From positions 62,001 through 126,000 of the forward strand of contig NZ_CP035037.1 of assembly GCF_004028235.1 (NCBI RefSeq): 64,000 nucleotides of DNA, in the 5' to 3' direction. Below are positions 55,152 through 63,627 of the stretch, one piece after another. The notes under the pieces are model-generated. The model searched no databases. It had not been told where the DNA came from and saw only the letters and a list, made by a program, of their open reading frames with translations. This stretch comes from Leucobacter muris (GTDB lineage: Bacteria; Actinomycetota; Actinomycetes; Actinomycetales; Microbacteriaceae). A program made the position numbers and the translations under genes. Each line of letters starts with the position of its first letter. The stretch's first letter is position 1.

Positions 55152-55823
55152 CTACTCGGCGGCGCCCTGGCCCGTGTAGAAGCCGTACGTGGCGTCGGCA
55201 CCGCGCGCCGCGGTCTCGGGGTCCGCTCCGGCGGCGACGTGGGCGGCGCCCCACCCGTCGGCGGCGGCGCGGTAGAAGGCGCGCCCCTCGGGCGTGAACG
55301 CCCAGGCCTCGGCCTCGGCGGGCGACAGCGAGCCCTGCTGCGCGCCGAGGTGCAGCGCGAGGCCGAGCAGGCCGCCGTCCCAGCCGACGCCTGTGGCGCC
55401 GGGGCCGAAGGTGTCCCACATCTCAGCCGGCACGTCGGCGATCTTCGCGACGTGCTCGAGCTCGAAGCGCGTGCGCTCGGGGCCCTGCTCGGCGAGGCGC
55501 ACGGTGACCCACGAGACGCCCCCGCCGAACTCCCACGTCACGCGGTACTCGGCGCGGCCGTCGGACGGAGGCGCGCACTCGAGCACCTCGCCGCCGGCGT
55601 TGCCCTCGAGCTGGTAGCGCCCGCCGAGGTGCAGATCGCCCGAGATGGGCAGGAACCAGCGCGCGATGCGCTCGGCGCTGGTGGCGGCCTCCCATACGTC
55701 ATCGATGGCTGCGGGGTATTCCTGCGCGAGAGCCTGCACGCGCGCGGGTTCGCCGTCGATCTGCGCGTCGCGCAGGCTGCGGCTGACCGCATCGATCTGC
55801 GAGCGTACGTCGACCATGATCAT
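55152..55823 (-). CDS. SRPBCC (AHSA1-like) domain protein
   Basis: A 223-residue START/SRPBCC-fold protein. The ligand-cavity domain runs from about residue 35 (AIDDVWEAATSAERIARWFL) to FELEHVAKIAD, followed by a helical C-terminal part with WDTFGPGATGVGWDGGLLGL. Such proteins are often paired with an ArsR regulator. That is so here: the upstream arsR frame, read through its stop, would end in the overlap ATGA with this ATG at 55823. A second ATG at 55817 has better spacing from GAGGA. Ligand unknown. Confidence 0.85.
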   Translation of the reverse strand: MIMVDVRSQIDAVSRSLRDAQIDGEPARVQALAQEYPAAIDDVWEAATSAERIARWFLPISGDLHLGGRYQLEGNAGGEVLECAPPSDGRAEYRVTWEFGGGVSWVTVRLAEQGPERTRFELEHVAKIADVPAEMWDTFGPGATGVGWDGGLLGLALHLGAQQGSLSPAEAEAWAFTPEGRAFYRAAADGWGAAHVAAGADPETAARGADATYGFYTGQGAAE

Positions 55824-56257
55824 TCCTCACTCTGGTGGTGGCCGGAATCGGCGGGGCGGGCGCCCGCGCCGGTGGTGCTGGGAGCGTCGGCGGGGGTCGC
55901 GCATCCGTCGCTCGTGCGGCGTTCCTCGGCGAGCCGACGCTGCCGCTTGCCGCGGGCGAGTTCGGTGCCGAGCGCGGCGAAGGGGCCGCGTCAGAATCGC
56001 TCGAAGGGGGTGAGCCACGCGCTCGCCTGCTGCAGGCCCCGCGGGTCGACGGCGTAGAGGCGCCGGGTGCCCTCGGGGCGAACGGAGGCGAAGCCGTGTT
56101 CTCGCAGCACGCGCAGGTGCTGGGAGACGGCCGGCTGGCTGATCCCGAACTCCTCGGAGATCACCGCGGCGATGTCGCCCGCGCTCTCTTCGCCGTCGGC
56201 GATGAGTTCGAGGATCCGTCGCCGAACAGGATCTCCGAGAATGTCGAGCGCGTGCAT
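55820..56257 (-). pseudogene. ArsR-family regulator with an in-frame stop codon
   Basis: A winged-helix ArsR repressor gene. The first 88 residues are normal: LGDPVRRRILELIADGEESA, then FGISQPAVSQHLRVLREHG as recognition helix. After WLTPFERF a TGA (55993-55991) stops the frame. The same frame then continues for 56 more residues (FAALGTELARGKRQRRLAEE) and ends in an ATGA overlap with the SRPBCC gene, exactly as an intact pair would. In relatives the stop position is a Trp codon. The first 88 residues may still bind DNA, but the gene looks damaged, or the base was misread. The ATG at 56257 is used. Confidence 0.8.
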
Positions 56258-56392
56258 GGCCCCATCATTCACCCGGCGCTTATATAAGTCAAGGGTGAAA
56301 TTAAGGAGCAGCCCCGCCGGTGTGAAGCGGCGCCGCGGTGGCACCGAGGTGTTCGCGACGTATCGGGCCGGAGCCCGCTGGGCAAGACCGCC

Positions 56393-57379
56393 TCAGGCAT
56401 GCGAGAGGCAGGCCGCCCCGGCATGCTGCTCGCACGCGACGAAGCGTGCGCGGCAGCTCGGGTCGGTGCAGTTGGCGAGCCTGCTCGACGCGGAACCGCA
56501 CACCGAGCAGCGCCCGAGCACCGCCGCTCCCGGGGCGAACTCCACCGCCTCGCGCCCGTCGAACACCGCGAGCGATCCCTCCCACAGCCCGTTGTTGCCG
56601 AAGGCCTCGCCGTAGCGCACGATGCCGCCGTCGATCTGGTAGACCTCCTCGAAGCCCCGTTCGCGCATGGCGGCCGAGAGGATCTCGCAGCGAACGCCGC
56701 CCGTGCAGTAGGTCACGACCGGGCGGCCCTTGATGCCGTCGTACACGCCGCTCTCGATCTGCTCGATAAAGTCGTGCGTGGTCGCGACGTCGGGCACCAC
56801 GGCGCCCTTGAACCGCCCGATCTCGGCCTCCCACGCGTTGCGGCCGTCGAAGAACACCACGTCGTCGCCGCGCCGCTCGACCAGTTCGTTCACCTCACTC
56901 GGCGAGAGGTGCGCACCGCCGCCGACCACGCCGCTCTCGTCGACGCGCAGCTCGTCGGGGATGCCGAACGCGACCAGCTCGTCGCGCACCTTGACGCTCA
57001 GCTTCGGGAAGTCGACGATGCGCCGCCACGGCGCCGGTCGTGTCTTGCCGGTCAACGCGGTCGCGTCGGCTCCGCTCCCGTGAGACGGTGCGGGCACCGC
57101 CGCGCCGGCCTCGCCGGCGGAGAGCGGTTCGACGAAGCCGGTGCCCGCGCTCCACTTCGGCTCCAGCCCGGCGAACGGGCCGTACTCGCGCGTGCGCCGC
57201 AGATAGCGCTTGCAGGCGTCGAGCTCGCCGCCGACGGTGCCATTGATGCCGTGCTTCGAGATGATGATCCGGCCCCGCAACCCGAGCGATTCGCACAGCT
57301 CGCGCTGCCAGAGGCGCACCGCCTCGGGGTCGGTCACGGGCGCGAAGACGTAGTACAGCAGGATCTTGGGCTCGCTCAC
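56393..57379 (-). CDS. trhO: tRNA uridine-34 hydroxylase TrhO (rhodanese-like)
   Basis: A 328-residue YceA/TrhO protein that hydroxylates U34 of certain tRNAs in an oxygen-dependent way. The N-terminal acylphosphatase-like domain shows [13 protein letters not shown], and the rhodanese domain carries the active-site loop YCTGGVRCE near residue 230. A cysteine-rich tail ([10 protein letters not shown], then [13 protein letters not shown]) may bind zinc. An Ala/Gly/Ser-rich insertion of about 25 residues lies between the domains. The GTG start is preceded by TAGCAT (57391-57386) with six bases between, so the mRNA is leaderless. Confidence 0.92.
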   Translation of the reverse strand: MSEPKILLYYVFAPVTDPEAVRLWQRELCESLGLRGRIIISKHGINGTVGGELDACKRYLRRTREYGPFAGLEPKWSAGTGFVEPLSAGEAGAAVPAPSHGSGADATALTGKTRPAPWRRIVDFPKLSVKVRDELVAFGIPDELRVDESGVVGGGAHLSPSEVNELVERRGDDVVFFDGRNAWEAEIGRFKGAVVPDVATTHDFIEQIESGVYDGIKGRPVVTYCTGGVRCEILSAAMRERGFEEVYQIDGGIVRYGEAFGNNGLWEGSLAVFDGREAVEFAPGAAVLGRCSVCGSASSRLANCTDPSCRARFVACEQHAGAACLSHA

Positions 57380-57437
57380 CCGTCCATGCTACGCGGGCGC
57401 ACGCGCGCTGCGCGCGGCCCGCATTTATGATGAGACC

Positions 57438-58850
57438 ATGTCAGCCGGCGACCAGTCTCCGAACCCGCAGCCCGACCACGCTCGCATGCACTCGGTCTCA
57501 GACGAGACCCGAGGCATCGTCGATCTGGTGCTCGAGTATTCCCGCCGCCGCATACTGGCGACCGACACCCCGCTCGACCACGCGTCGTCGCCGAAGGAGC
57601 TCCGGCGTCTCGCCGGCCCGACGATCAGCGAGGAGGGGCTGGGCAGCCGCCGAGCGCTCTCGGTCTTCGAGCACATTCTCGCTCCGGCATGCATCACCAC
57701 CGACCATCCGCAGTATCTCTCGTTCATCCCGTCGGCGCCCTCGAAGGCCGCGATCGCCTTCGACCTGGTGGTCTCGGCGAGCGCCCTCTACGGCGGCTCG
57801 TGGATGGAGGGCGCGGGAGCCGTCTACGCCGAGAACGAGGTACTGGCTTGGCTCGCCTCCGAGTTCGGGCTGCCCGAGGGCGCCGGCGGCGTCTTCGTGC
57901 AGGGCGGCACGATCGGCAACCTCTCGGCGCTCGTCGCGGCCCGCGACCGGGCCCGCGCGCTGCGCGAGCGGGCCGGGCTCGTGTCGCGCCCCGAGGGCGG
58001 ATGGGCGGTGGTCTGCAGCGCGGAGGCGCACTCGTCGATCAAGTCGGCGGCGCGGGTGATGGACGTCGACGTCGTGCCGGTGCTCGCTGACGATGACGGC
58101 GTGCTGCGGGCGGCCGCGGTTCGCGAGGCGCTCGAGCAGCGCGGCGATCGGGTCTTCGCAGTGGTGGCGACCGGCGGGTCGACCAACTTCGGCGTGGTCG
58201 ACGATATCGCCGGCATCGCGGCCCTGAAGCACGACTTCGACTTCTGGCTGCACATCGACGGCGCCTACGGGCTGACCGCCATGCTCTCCCCCCTGGGGCG
58301 CCCGCACTTCGGGGGCGTGGAGCGCGCCGACTCGGTGATCGTCGACCCGCACAAGTGGCTGTTCGCGCCCTACGACGTGTGCGCACTCGTCTACCGCGAT
58401 CCCGAGCACGGCCGACAGGCGCACACCCAGCACGCCGAGTATCTCGACGTGCTCACCGAGCGGGCCGCGTACGATCCCTCCGACTACTCGATCCAGCTCA
58501 CGCGGCGGCCGCGGGGCCTGCCGCTCTGGTTCTCGCTCGCGACGTACGGCGCCGCCGCCTACCGCGAGGCCGTCACCCACTCGATCGCGCTCGCGCGGCG
58601 GATCGCCGATGAGATCGAACGCCGGCCGGGGCTGCGACTCGTGCGCCGGCCGCAGCTGTCGGTGGTGGTGTTCGAGCGCGACGGCTGGGAGCGCGCCGAC
58701 TACGACCGCTGGTCGGATCGCCTGCTCGACGAGCAGCGCGCCTTCGTCGTGCCGAGCTCGCACGCGGGGCGTCCCAATACGCGCTTCGCGATCGTGAACC
58801 CGCTCACCGCCTTCGAGCAGCTCACCGAGATCCTCGACACGATGGAGTAG
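57438..58850 (+). CDS. PLP-dependent group II amino acid decarboxylase
   Basis: A 470-residue fold type I decarboxylase of the glutamate/aromatic/2,4-diaminobutyrate decarboxylase family. The PLP lysine is in VIVDPHKWLFAPYD near residue 305, preceded by the cofactor-binding WLHIDGAYG. VQGGTIGNLSALVAARDRA is typical of the family. The mRNA is leaderless (TATGAT at 57426-57431, six bases before the ATG). The substrate cannot be read safely; aromatic amino acids, glutamate or aspartate are all possible. Confidence 0.87.
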   Translation: MSAGDQSPNPQPDHARMHSVSDETRGIVDLVLEYSRRRILATDTPLDHASSPKELRRLAGPTISEEGLGSRRALSVFEHILAPACITTDHPQYLSFIPSAPSKAAIAFDLVVSASALYGGSWMEGAGAVYAENEVLAWLASEFGLPEGAGGVFVQGGTIGNLSALVAARDRARALRERAGLVSRPEGGWAVVCSAEAHSSIKSAARVMDVDVVPVLADDDGVLRAAAVREALEQRGDRVFAVVATGGSTNFGVVDDIAGIAALKHDFDFWLHIDGAYGLTAMLSPLGRPHFGGVERADSVIVDPHKWLFAPYDVCALVYRDPEHGRQAHTQHAEYLDVLTERAAYDPSDYSIQLTRRPRGLPLWFSLATYGAAAYREAVTHSIALARRIADEIERRPGLRLVRRPQLSVVVFERDGWERADYDRWSDRLLDEQRAFVVPSSHAGRPNTRFAIVNPLTAFEQLTEILDTME

Positions 58851-58905
58851 CGGGCGACCCGCGGAGGCGGGCGGGAGTGCGCCGGTCGCAGGAGTGGCGG
58901 TTCGC

Positions 58906-58936
58906 TTGACCTTGACGTAACGTCAACCTCTAGCGT
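58906..58936 (+). promoter_or_regulatory. MerR-type promoter with palindromic operator
   Basis: TTGACC (58906-58911) and TAGCGT (58931-58936) are separated by 19 bases, the stretched spacing typical of MerR-controlled promoters. The spacer contains the perfect palindrome TTGACGT-A-ACGTCAA (58912-58926). The MerR gene starts at 58983, so autoregulation is likely. Confidence 0.8.
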
Positions 58937-58982
58937 GTGTTTCGAGCCGGGAGGGTCCCGGCCGAACACCCCGGAGGAACGC

Positions 58983-59813
58983 GTGGAGCACTCGATCCAG
59001 CAGATCGCCCGTGCGGCCGGCACGACCTCGCGCACCCTGCGTCACTACGACCGCATCGGGCTCGTGCGACCGAGCCGCGTCGGCGTCAACGGCTACCGGT
59101 ACTACGACGACCGCGCGCTCGTGCGGCTGCAGCGGGTGCTGCTGCTGCGCGAGCTCGGCCTCGGGCTCGAGGCGATCGGCGAGGTGCTCAGGGCGCAGGA
59201 CGCGCAGGCGCGCGGCGGGGAGCCTCCCGCCGTCGCCGAGGCCCGCATCCTGGGTGCGCACCTCGAACTGCTGAGGCGAGAGCGGGCGCGGGTCGACGCG
59301 CAGATCGGCTCGGTCGAGCGCACGATCGCGGCGCTCGACCGAGCGGGCCGAGCGGCTCCGGGCGAGGATCATGCAGAGGAGAATCTCATGTCGGAGAACA
59401 TGTTCGACGGTTTCGACCACACCCGCTATCGCGAGGAGGTCGAGCGTCGCTGGGGCGCTGACGCGTACGCGAGGAGCGATCGCTGGTGGCGCGGTCTCGG
59501 CGAGCAGGGGCGGGCCGAGTGGCGCGCCCGCATGGAGCGGCTGGGTCGCGACTGGATCGCGGCGGCCGGAAGCGGCGCGGATCCCGAGTCGGCCGAGGGG
59601 CAGGATCTCGCACGGCGCCACGTCGAGTGGCTGCGGGGCGTGCCCGGCACCCCGGCCTCCGAGGCCGGCGGCGACCTCGCGGGCTACGTGCTCGGCCTCG
59701 CCGAGATGTACGCGGCCGACGACCGTTTCGCCGCGAACTACGGCGGCGCCGAGGGAGCGCGCTTCGTGCGCGACGCCCTGCGCGTCTACGTGGAGCGCGA
59801 ACTGCGAGGGTAG
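58983..59813 (+). CDS. MerR-family regulator, TipA-like
   Basis: A 276-residue MerR regulator. The N-terminal winged helix (IQQIARAAGTTSRTLRHYDR, then YRYYDDRALVRLQRVLLLRE) is followed by a coiled dimerisation helix and, from about residue 140, a TipAS-like ligand-binding domain (MFDGFDHTRYREEVERRWG, YAADDRFAANYGG). The GTG start has GGAGGAACGC upstream. TipA relatives respond to thiopeptide or other hydrophobic compounds. No obvious target operon is adjacent; the gene is convergent with a GntR gene seven bases away. Confidence 0.9.
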   Translation: MEHSIQQIARAAGTTSRTLRHYDRIGLVRPSRVGVNGYRYYDDRALVRLQRVLLLRELGLGLEAIGEVLRAQDAQARGGEPPAVAEARILGAHLELLRRERARVDAQIGSVERTIAALDRAGRAAPGEDHAEENLMSENMFDGFDHTRYREEVERRWGADAYARSDRWWRGLGEQGRAEWRARMERLGRDWIAAAGSGADPESAEGQDLARRHVEWLRGVPGTPASEAGGDLAGYVLGLAEMYAADDRFAANYGGAEGARFVRDALRVYVERELRG

Positions 59814-59820
59814 TCCGCCG

Positions 59821-60636
59821 CTAGGGCGCGTTGCCCGCGGTCGCCCGCGAATCCTCTTCGACGCGCGCGTCTTCGGCGGCGCGCGCGTCGTCGATGCGCT
59901 GCTGCTGCGCGGGCGTGCGCACGAGCGGCGGCACGACCTCGTGCTGGTCGTTGACGATCACCACGTCGTGGTCGACGTGGTCGACCATCGCGTGCACGGC
60001 GTCGATGAAGTCGCGGCGGCGGATCGCGTCGAGCACCCGGGCGTGGTCGCGCTCCATCTCGGTGCCGGTGGCAACGTTCGCGAGGCGCCCGCGGTGCTCG
60101 GGGGTGCGCAGCTGGTCGTTGATGCCGGCGTAGAGCGAGGCGAGCAGTCGGTTCTTCGCCGAGTCGAAGACGAGGCGGTGGAACTTGCTGTCGAACGCCG
60201 AGTTGTCGGATCCGGCGGCGAGTCCGAGCACGGGGCAGCGGGTGCAGCCCACCTCTTCGGCGGCGGCCTGCTCGAGGGCGGCGACGTCTTCGTCGGTGCG
60301 GTGCAGCGCGGCCTGCTGCGCGGCCTCGATCTCGAGCGCGCGGCGGTAGCTGAGGATCTCCTCGAGCGTGAAGTCGTTGAGGAACTCGTTGAGCAGCGTG
60401 CTGGTGGGCGCCGAGGAGCGCACGAAGGTGCCGCGGCCGGGCAGCGTCTCGAGCATGCCCATGCTGGCGAGCGAGCGCACCGCCTCGCGCACGGTGGAGC
60501 GGCCGACGCCGGTCTGCTCGGAGAGCTCGGGCTCGATCGGGATGCGGCTGCCGACCGGCCACTCGCCGGTCGTGATCTTGCGGCGCAGGTAGGCGAGTGT
60601 GGCACGGGCTCGTTCAGAACCTGTGGTGCTTGCCAT
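59821..60636 (-). CDS. FadR-type GntR-family transcriptional regulator
   Basis: A 271-residue GntR regulator. The winged helix-turn-helix lies at residues about 15-75 (IPIEPELSEQTGVGRSTVRE, LPGRGTFV), and the C-terminal helical FCD domain has DSKFHRLVFDSAKNRLL with a His expected to bind a metal. An unusual Cys pair (GCTRC) lies in the first third of the FCD domain. It is convergent with the MerR gene and divergent from the PEBP gene. Effector unknown; FadR relatives sense small organic acids. Confidence 0.88.
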   Translation of the reverse strand: MASTTGSERARATLAYLRRKITTGEWPVGSRIPIEPELSEQTGVGRSTVREAVRSLASMGMLETLPGRGTFVRSSAPTSTLLNEFLNDFTLEEILSYRRALEIEAAQQAALHRTDEDVAALEQAAAEEVGCTRCPVLGLAAGSDNSAFDSKFHRLVFDSAKNRLLASLYAGINDQLRTPEHRGRLANVATGTEMERDHARVLDAIRRRDFIDAVHAMVDHVDHDVVIVNDQHEVVPPLVRTPAQQQRIDDARAAEDARVEEDSRATAGNAP

Positions 60637-60831
60637 GCTTCGCCTCGCTTCGCTGCTGTGGGTGTTCCGGGTCCCGGCCCAGTATATCCGCGGGGCGCGA
60701 GTACGGGCTGCGCGGCGGCCGGATCCGCTCTAGGCTGACTGCAGGGGCCCGGTTCGCCGGTCGCCGCGGAACGCACGCGGTGTCGCGCTGGGCGCACCGG
60801 GCAGCACTGAGCACCGAGGAAGGCTGAAGCG

Positions 60832-61389
60832 ATGACGCAGAGGAATCCGAGTCGAGGCGCGATCGATCCATACGCCGGCATGCGGGAGGTGCCGGGTTTC
60901 GCGCTCACGAGCACCGACATCCAAGACGGCGAGCCGCTGCCGGCCGAGCAGTACGCCGAGCCGGCGGGCGGTTCGAACCTCTCGCCGCAGCTGAGCTGGT
61001 CGGGGTTCCCCGCCGAGACGAAGAGCTTCGCGGTGACCTGCTTCGACCCCGACGCCCCCACCGGGTCGGGTTTCTGGCACTGGTCGGTGGCGAACATCCC
61101 CGCGTCGGTGACGGAGCTGGTGGCGGGCGCGGGCTCGCTCGGCAGCGCGCTGCTGCCCGAGGGTGCGCTCACGATGCCGAACGAGAAGCGGGAGCCGGCG
61201 TTCACGGGCGCCGCTCCGCCCGAGGGCACGGGGGCGCACCACTACTGGTTCGTGGTGCACGCGCTCGACGTCGAGCGCATCGACGTCGACCCGCAGGCCA
61301 CGCCGGCGGTGATGGGCTTCACGATGCGCGACGCGGTGATCGCCCGCGCGGTGATCGTCGCCACCGGGGAGTACGGCCAGGCCGCATAG
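60832..61389 (+). CDS. YbhB/YbcL-type phosphatidylethanolamine-binding-like protein
   Basis: A 185-residue PEBP/RKIP-like protein. Signature motifs are NLSPQLSWSGFP, TCFDPDAPTGSGFWHWSVAN and TGAAPPEGTGAHHYWFVVHA. There is no signal peptide. GAAGGCTGAAGCG precedes the ATG, and TAGGCT at 60731-60736 may be the -10 of its promoter, giving a leader of about 90 bases. The role of bacterial members is poorly known. Confidence 0.88.
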   Translation: MTQRNPSRGAIDPYAGMREVPGFALTSTDIQDGEPLPAEQYAEPAGGSNLSPQLSWSGFPAETKSFAVTCFDPDAPTGSGFWHWSVANIPASVTELVAGAGSLGSALLPEGALTMPNEKREPAFTGAAPPEGTGAHHYWFVVHALDVERIDVDPQATPAVMGFTMRDAVIARAVIVATGEYGQAA

Positions 61390-61444
61390 CGCGCGCCGCG
61401 GGTCGCACTCTTGGCAATACCGGTGTCGATCTGCGACACTGGCA

Positions 61445-61466
61445 CCGTCGGCTGCGACGCCGACGG
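61445..61466 (+). terminator. Hairpin between PEBP and ABC ATPase genes
   Basis: CCGTCGGC, loop TGCGAC, GCCGACGG form an 8-base-pair stem. GTGTCG/CGACAC just upstream form a smaller one. The structure lies after the PEBP gene and 60 bases before the ATPase gene and may be a terminator or part of its leader. Confidence 0.4.
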
Positions 61467-61526
61467 CTTCGATTTCACAACGGATCGTCCGGCACGTACC
61501 TGCCGGTGAAACGAGAGGACAACTCA

Positions 61527-62636
61527 ATGGCGAGAGTCGTGTACGACGACGTGACCCTGCAGTACCCGGGCACTGAGCGCCCCGCGGTCACGAATCTGAA
61601 CCTGGACATCCAGGACGGCGAGTTCCTGGTGCTCGTCGGCCCGTCGGGCTGCGGCAAGTCGACCGCGCTGCGCATGCTGGCCGGCCTCGAAGAGGTGACG
61701 GAGGGGCGCATCCTCATCGACGAGCAGGATGTGACGCAGGTCTCGCCGAAGGATCGCGACATCGCGATGGTGTTCCAGAACTACGCGCTGTACCCGCACA
61801 TGTCGGTGGCCGAGAACATGGGCTTCGCGCTGAAGATCGCGGGTGTGCCCAAGGAGGAGCGGCGCAAGCGGGTCGAGGAGGTGGCTCAGCAGCTCGATCT
61901 GACGGAGTATCTCGATCGCAAGCCGAAGGCGCTCTCGGGCGGTCAGCGGCAGCGGGTGGCGATGGGCCGCGCGATCGTGCGCGCCCCCAAGGTCTTCCTG
62001 ATGGACGAGCCGCTCTCGAACCTCGACGCGAAGCTGCGCGTGCAGACGCGATCGCGCATCGCGACGCTGCAGCGCCGGCTCGGCGTGACGACGGTGTACG
62101 TGACGCACGATCAGACCGAGGCGCTGACGATGGGGGATCGCATCGCAGTGATGAAGCTCGGCGTGCTGCAGCAGGTGGGCTCGCCGCGCGAGCTGCTCGA
62201 TCACCCGGTCAACACGTTCGTGGCGGGCTTCATCGGCAGTCCGGCGATGAATCTGTTCACCGCCGATGTCGACGAGCGCGGCCTGGTGCTGGGCGGCGCG
62301 GTGCTGCCCCTGGCCGATGCGGTGCGCGCGCAGATCGGCGATCGTCGGGTGACGGTGGGCGTGCGCCCCGAGGATCTGGTGGTCGGCGGGCCCGACGAGC
62401 CGGGCATCGCGGTGAAGACCACGCTGATCGAGGAGTTGGGGGTCGACGGCTACCTGTTCGGCGACGCCGAGATCGCGGGGGAGCGGGTGACGCTCGTCGT
62501 GCGCGTCGACGGCCGGGATCACGCGCAGCCGGGCGACATGATCACGGTGGCGCCTCACCCGGACCGCGTGCACCTCTTCGACTTCGAGAGCGGCGAGCGC
62601 ATCGGCACGTTGCAGGCGCGCCACCTGGTGCCGTAG
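61527..62636 (+). CDS. Sugar ABC importer ATPase (MsmK/UgpC type)
   Basis: A 369-residue CUT1-family ATPase that can energise one or several carbohydrate importers. Walker A GPSGCGKST is at residues 37-45, Q-loop FQNYALYPHMSV, signature LSGGQRQR, Walker B VFLMDEPLSNLDAKLR, switch VTHDQTEA. The C-terminal regulatory TOBE domain contains GVRPEDLVVG. No permease or binding protein gene is adjacent, so it is probably a shared ATPase encoded apart from its transporters, as is common in actinobacteria. A long palindrome follows. Confidence 0.92.
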   Translation: MARVVYDDVTLQYPGTERPAVTNLNLDIQDGEFLVLVGPSGCGKSTALRMLAGLEEVTEGRILIDEQDVTQVSPKDRDIAMVFQNYALYPHMSVAENMGFALKIAGVPKEERRKRVEEVAQQLDLTEYLDRKPKALSGGQRQRVAMGRAIVRAPKVFLMDEPLSNLDAKLRVQTRSRIATLQRRLGVTTVYVTHDQTEALTMGDRIAVMKLGVLQQVGSPRELLDHPVNTFVAGFIGSPAMNLFTADVDERGLVLGGAVLPLADAVRAQIGDRRVTVGVRPEDLVVGGPDEPGIAVKTTLIEELGVDGYLFGDAEIAGERVTLVVRVDGRDHAQPGDMITVAPHPDRVHLFDFESGERIGTLQARHLVP

Positions 62637-62676
62637 CGCTGGGCCGGGCCTCCGGTCCGGGCGGCTTCTGGTCTGG

Positions 62677-62736
62677 CCGAGATGACACGTGTGGCCCCTT
62701 ACCCGTAGGGAGAAGGGGCCACACGTGTCATCTCGG
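62677..62736. repeat. Perfect 24-base-pair inverted repeat (terminator or REP-like element)
   Basis: Positions 62677-62700 pair perfectly with 62713-62736 around a 12-base centre. The arm contains GATGACACGTGTGGCCCC. It lies between the convergent ABC ATPase and frlD genes. The length and perfection exceed an ordinary terminator; it may also be a dispersed palindromic repeat. Confidence 0.85.
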
Positions 62737-62758
62737 CGGGTCGACCGGGGCGCGGCGC

Positions 62759-63619
62759 CTACTGCGGGGCGGGCCGGTCGAAGTGCGGCGCGTACTGCTC
62801 GGCGAGCCAGCTCGGGACCGGCCGGTCTCGCTGCGGGAAGCCGCCGAGGTGCAGGCAGGTGCGGGTGGCGGATCGGGTCGCCGCGGCGAGGGCGGCGGGG
62901 ACCCCGGCGCCGTCGAGATGCGCGGCGACGAATGCGGCGATGAAGCTGTCGCCGGCGCCGCAGGTATCGACCGGCACGATGGGGTCGGCCGCGGCGGTGA
63001 AGAGGCGGCCGGCTTGCAGAGCGAGGCTGCCGTCGGCGCCGCGCATCACGACGCCGATGCGCGCTCCCGCCTCGACGAGGGCGGCCGCCGTCTCCGCCGC
63101 CTCGGCGGTCTCGCCGTCGCACGAGGTGACGGCGATCTCGACTCCGGCGAGGGACCCCTGGTCGCCGTTGGGGCGGCCGAGCAGGTCGACGCTGACGCGC
63201 CGACCCGCGGCGACGAGCCGCTGCGGGATGGCGGCCTCGGGCGAGGTGCCGGTGACGTGGCACCAGGCCGCGCCCGCGGTCGTCTCCTCGACGCGGGCGG
63301 GGTTCCAGAGCGGTCCGACGCCCAGATCCTCGTGCAGGAAGTCGCGCTCGCGGTCCCGCAGCCGGATCAGCGTGACCCCCGTGGCGCCCGCGAGCGTCTC
63401 GATCCCCTCCGGCGGCAGCCCGGCCGCGGCCGCGGCGCGGCGCACGATCCCGGCGGCGGCGTCGGTGCCGACGGCCCCGAGGTACCGCGCGGGGCGGCCC
63501 ATTGCGCGCCACTGCGCGGCGACGTTGAGCGCGCTTCCGCCCACGGCGAGCCTGCCCTGCTCGACGTAGACGTCGAGGCAGTTGTCGCCGAGGGCGAAGA
63601 GTTCGGGTGCGCCGGTCAT
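62759..63619 (-). CDS. frlD: PfkB-family kinase, fructoselysine 6-kinase-like
   Basis: A 286-residue PfkB sugar kinase. FALGDNCLDVYVEQGRLAVG at the N-terminus, with GDNC in place of the usual GE, matches fructosamine kinases of the FrlD type. The C-terminal VDTCGAGDSFIAAFV holds the catalytic Asp and anion hole. It lies eight bases after an frlB-like deglycase gene. Together they would phosphorylate a glycated amino acid (Amadori product) and cleave it to glucose 6-phosphate and the amino acid. The exact substrate is inferred. Confidence 0.8.
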   Translation of the reverse strand: MTGAPELFALGDNCLDVYVEQGRLAVGGSALNVAAQWRAMGRPARYLGAVGTDAAAGIVRRAAAAAGLPPEGIETLAGATGVTLIRLRDRERDFLHEDLGVGPLWNPARVEETTAGAAWCHVTGTSPEAAIPQRLVAAGRRVSVDLLGRPNGDQGSLAGVEIAVTSCDGETAEAAETAAALVEAGARIGVVMRGADGSLALQAGRLFTAAADPIVPVDTCGAGDSFIAAFVAAHLDGAGVPAALAAATRSATRTCLHLGGFPQRDRPVPSWLAEQYAPHFDRPAPQ

Positions 63620-63627
63620 GGTGCTGC

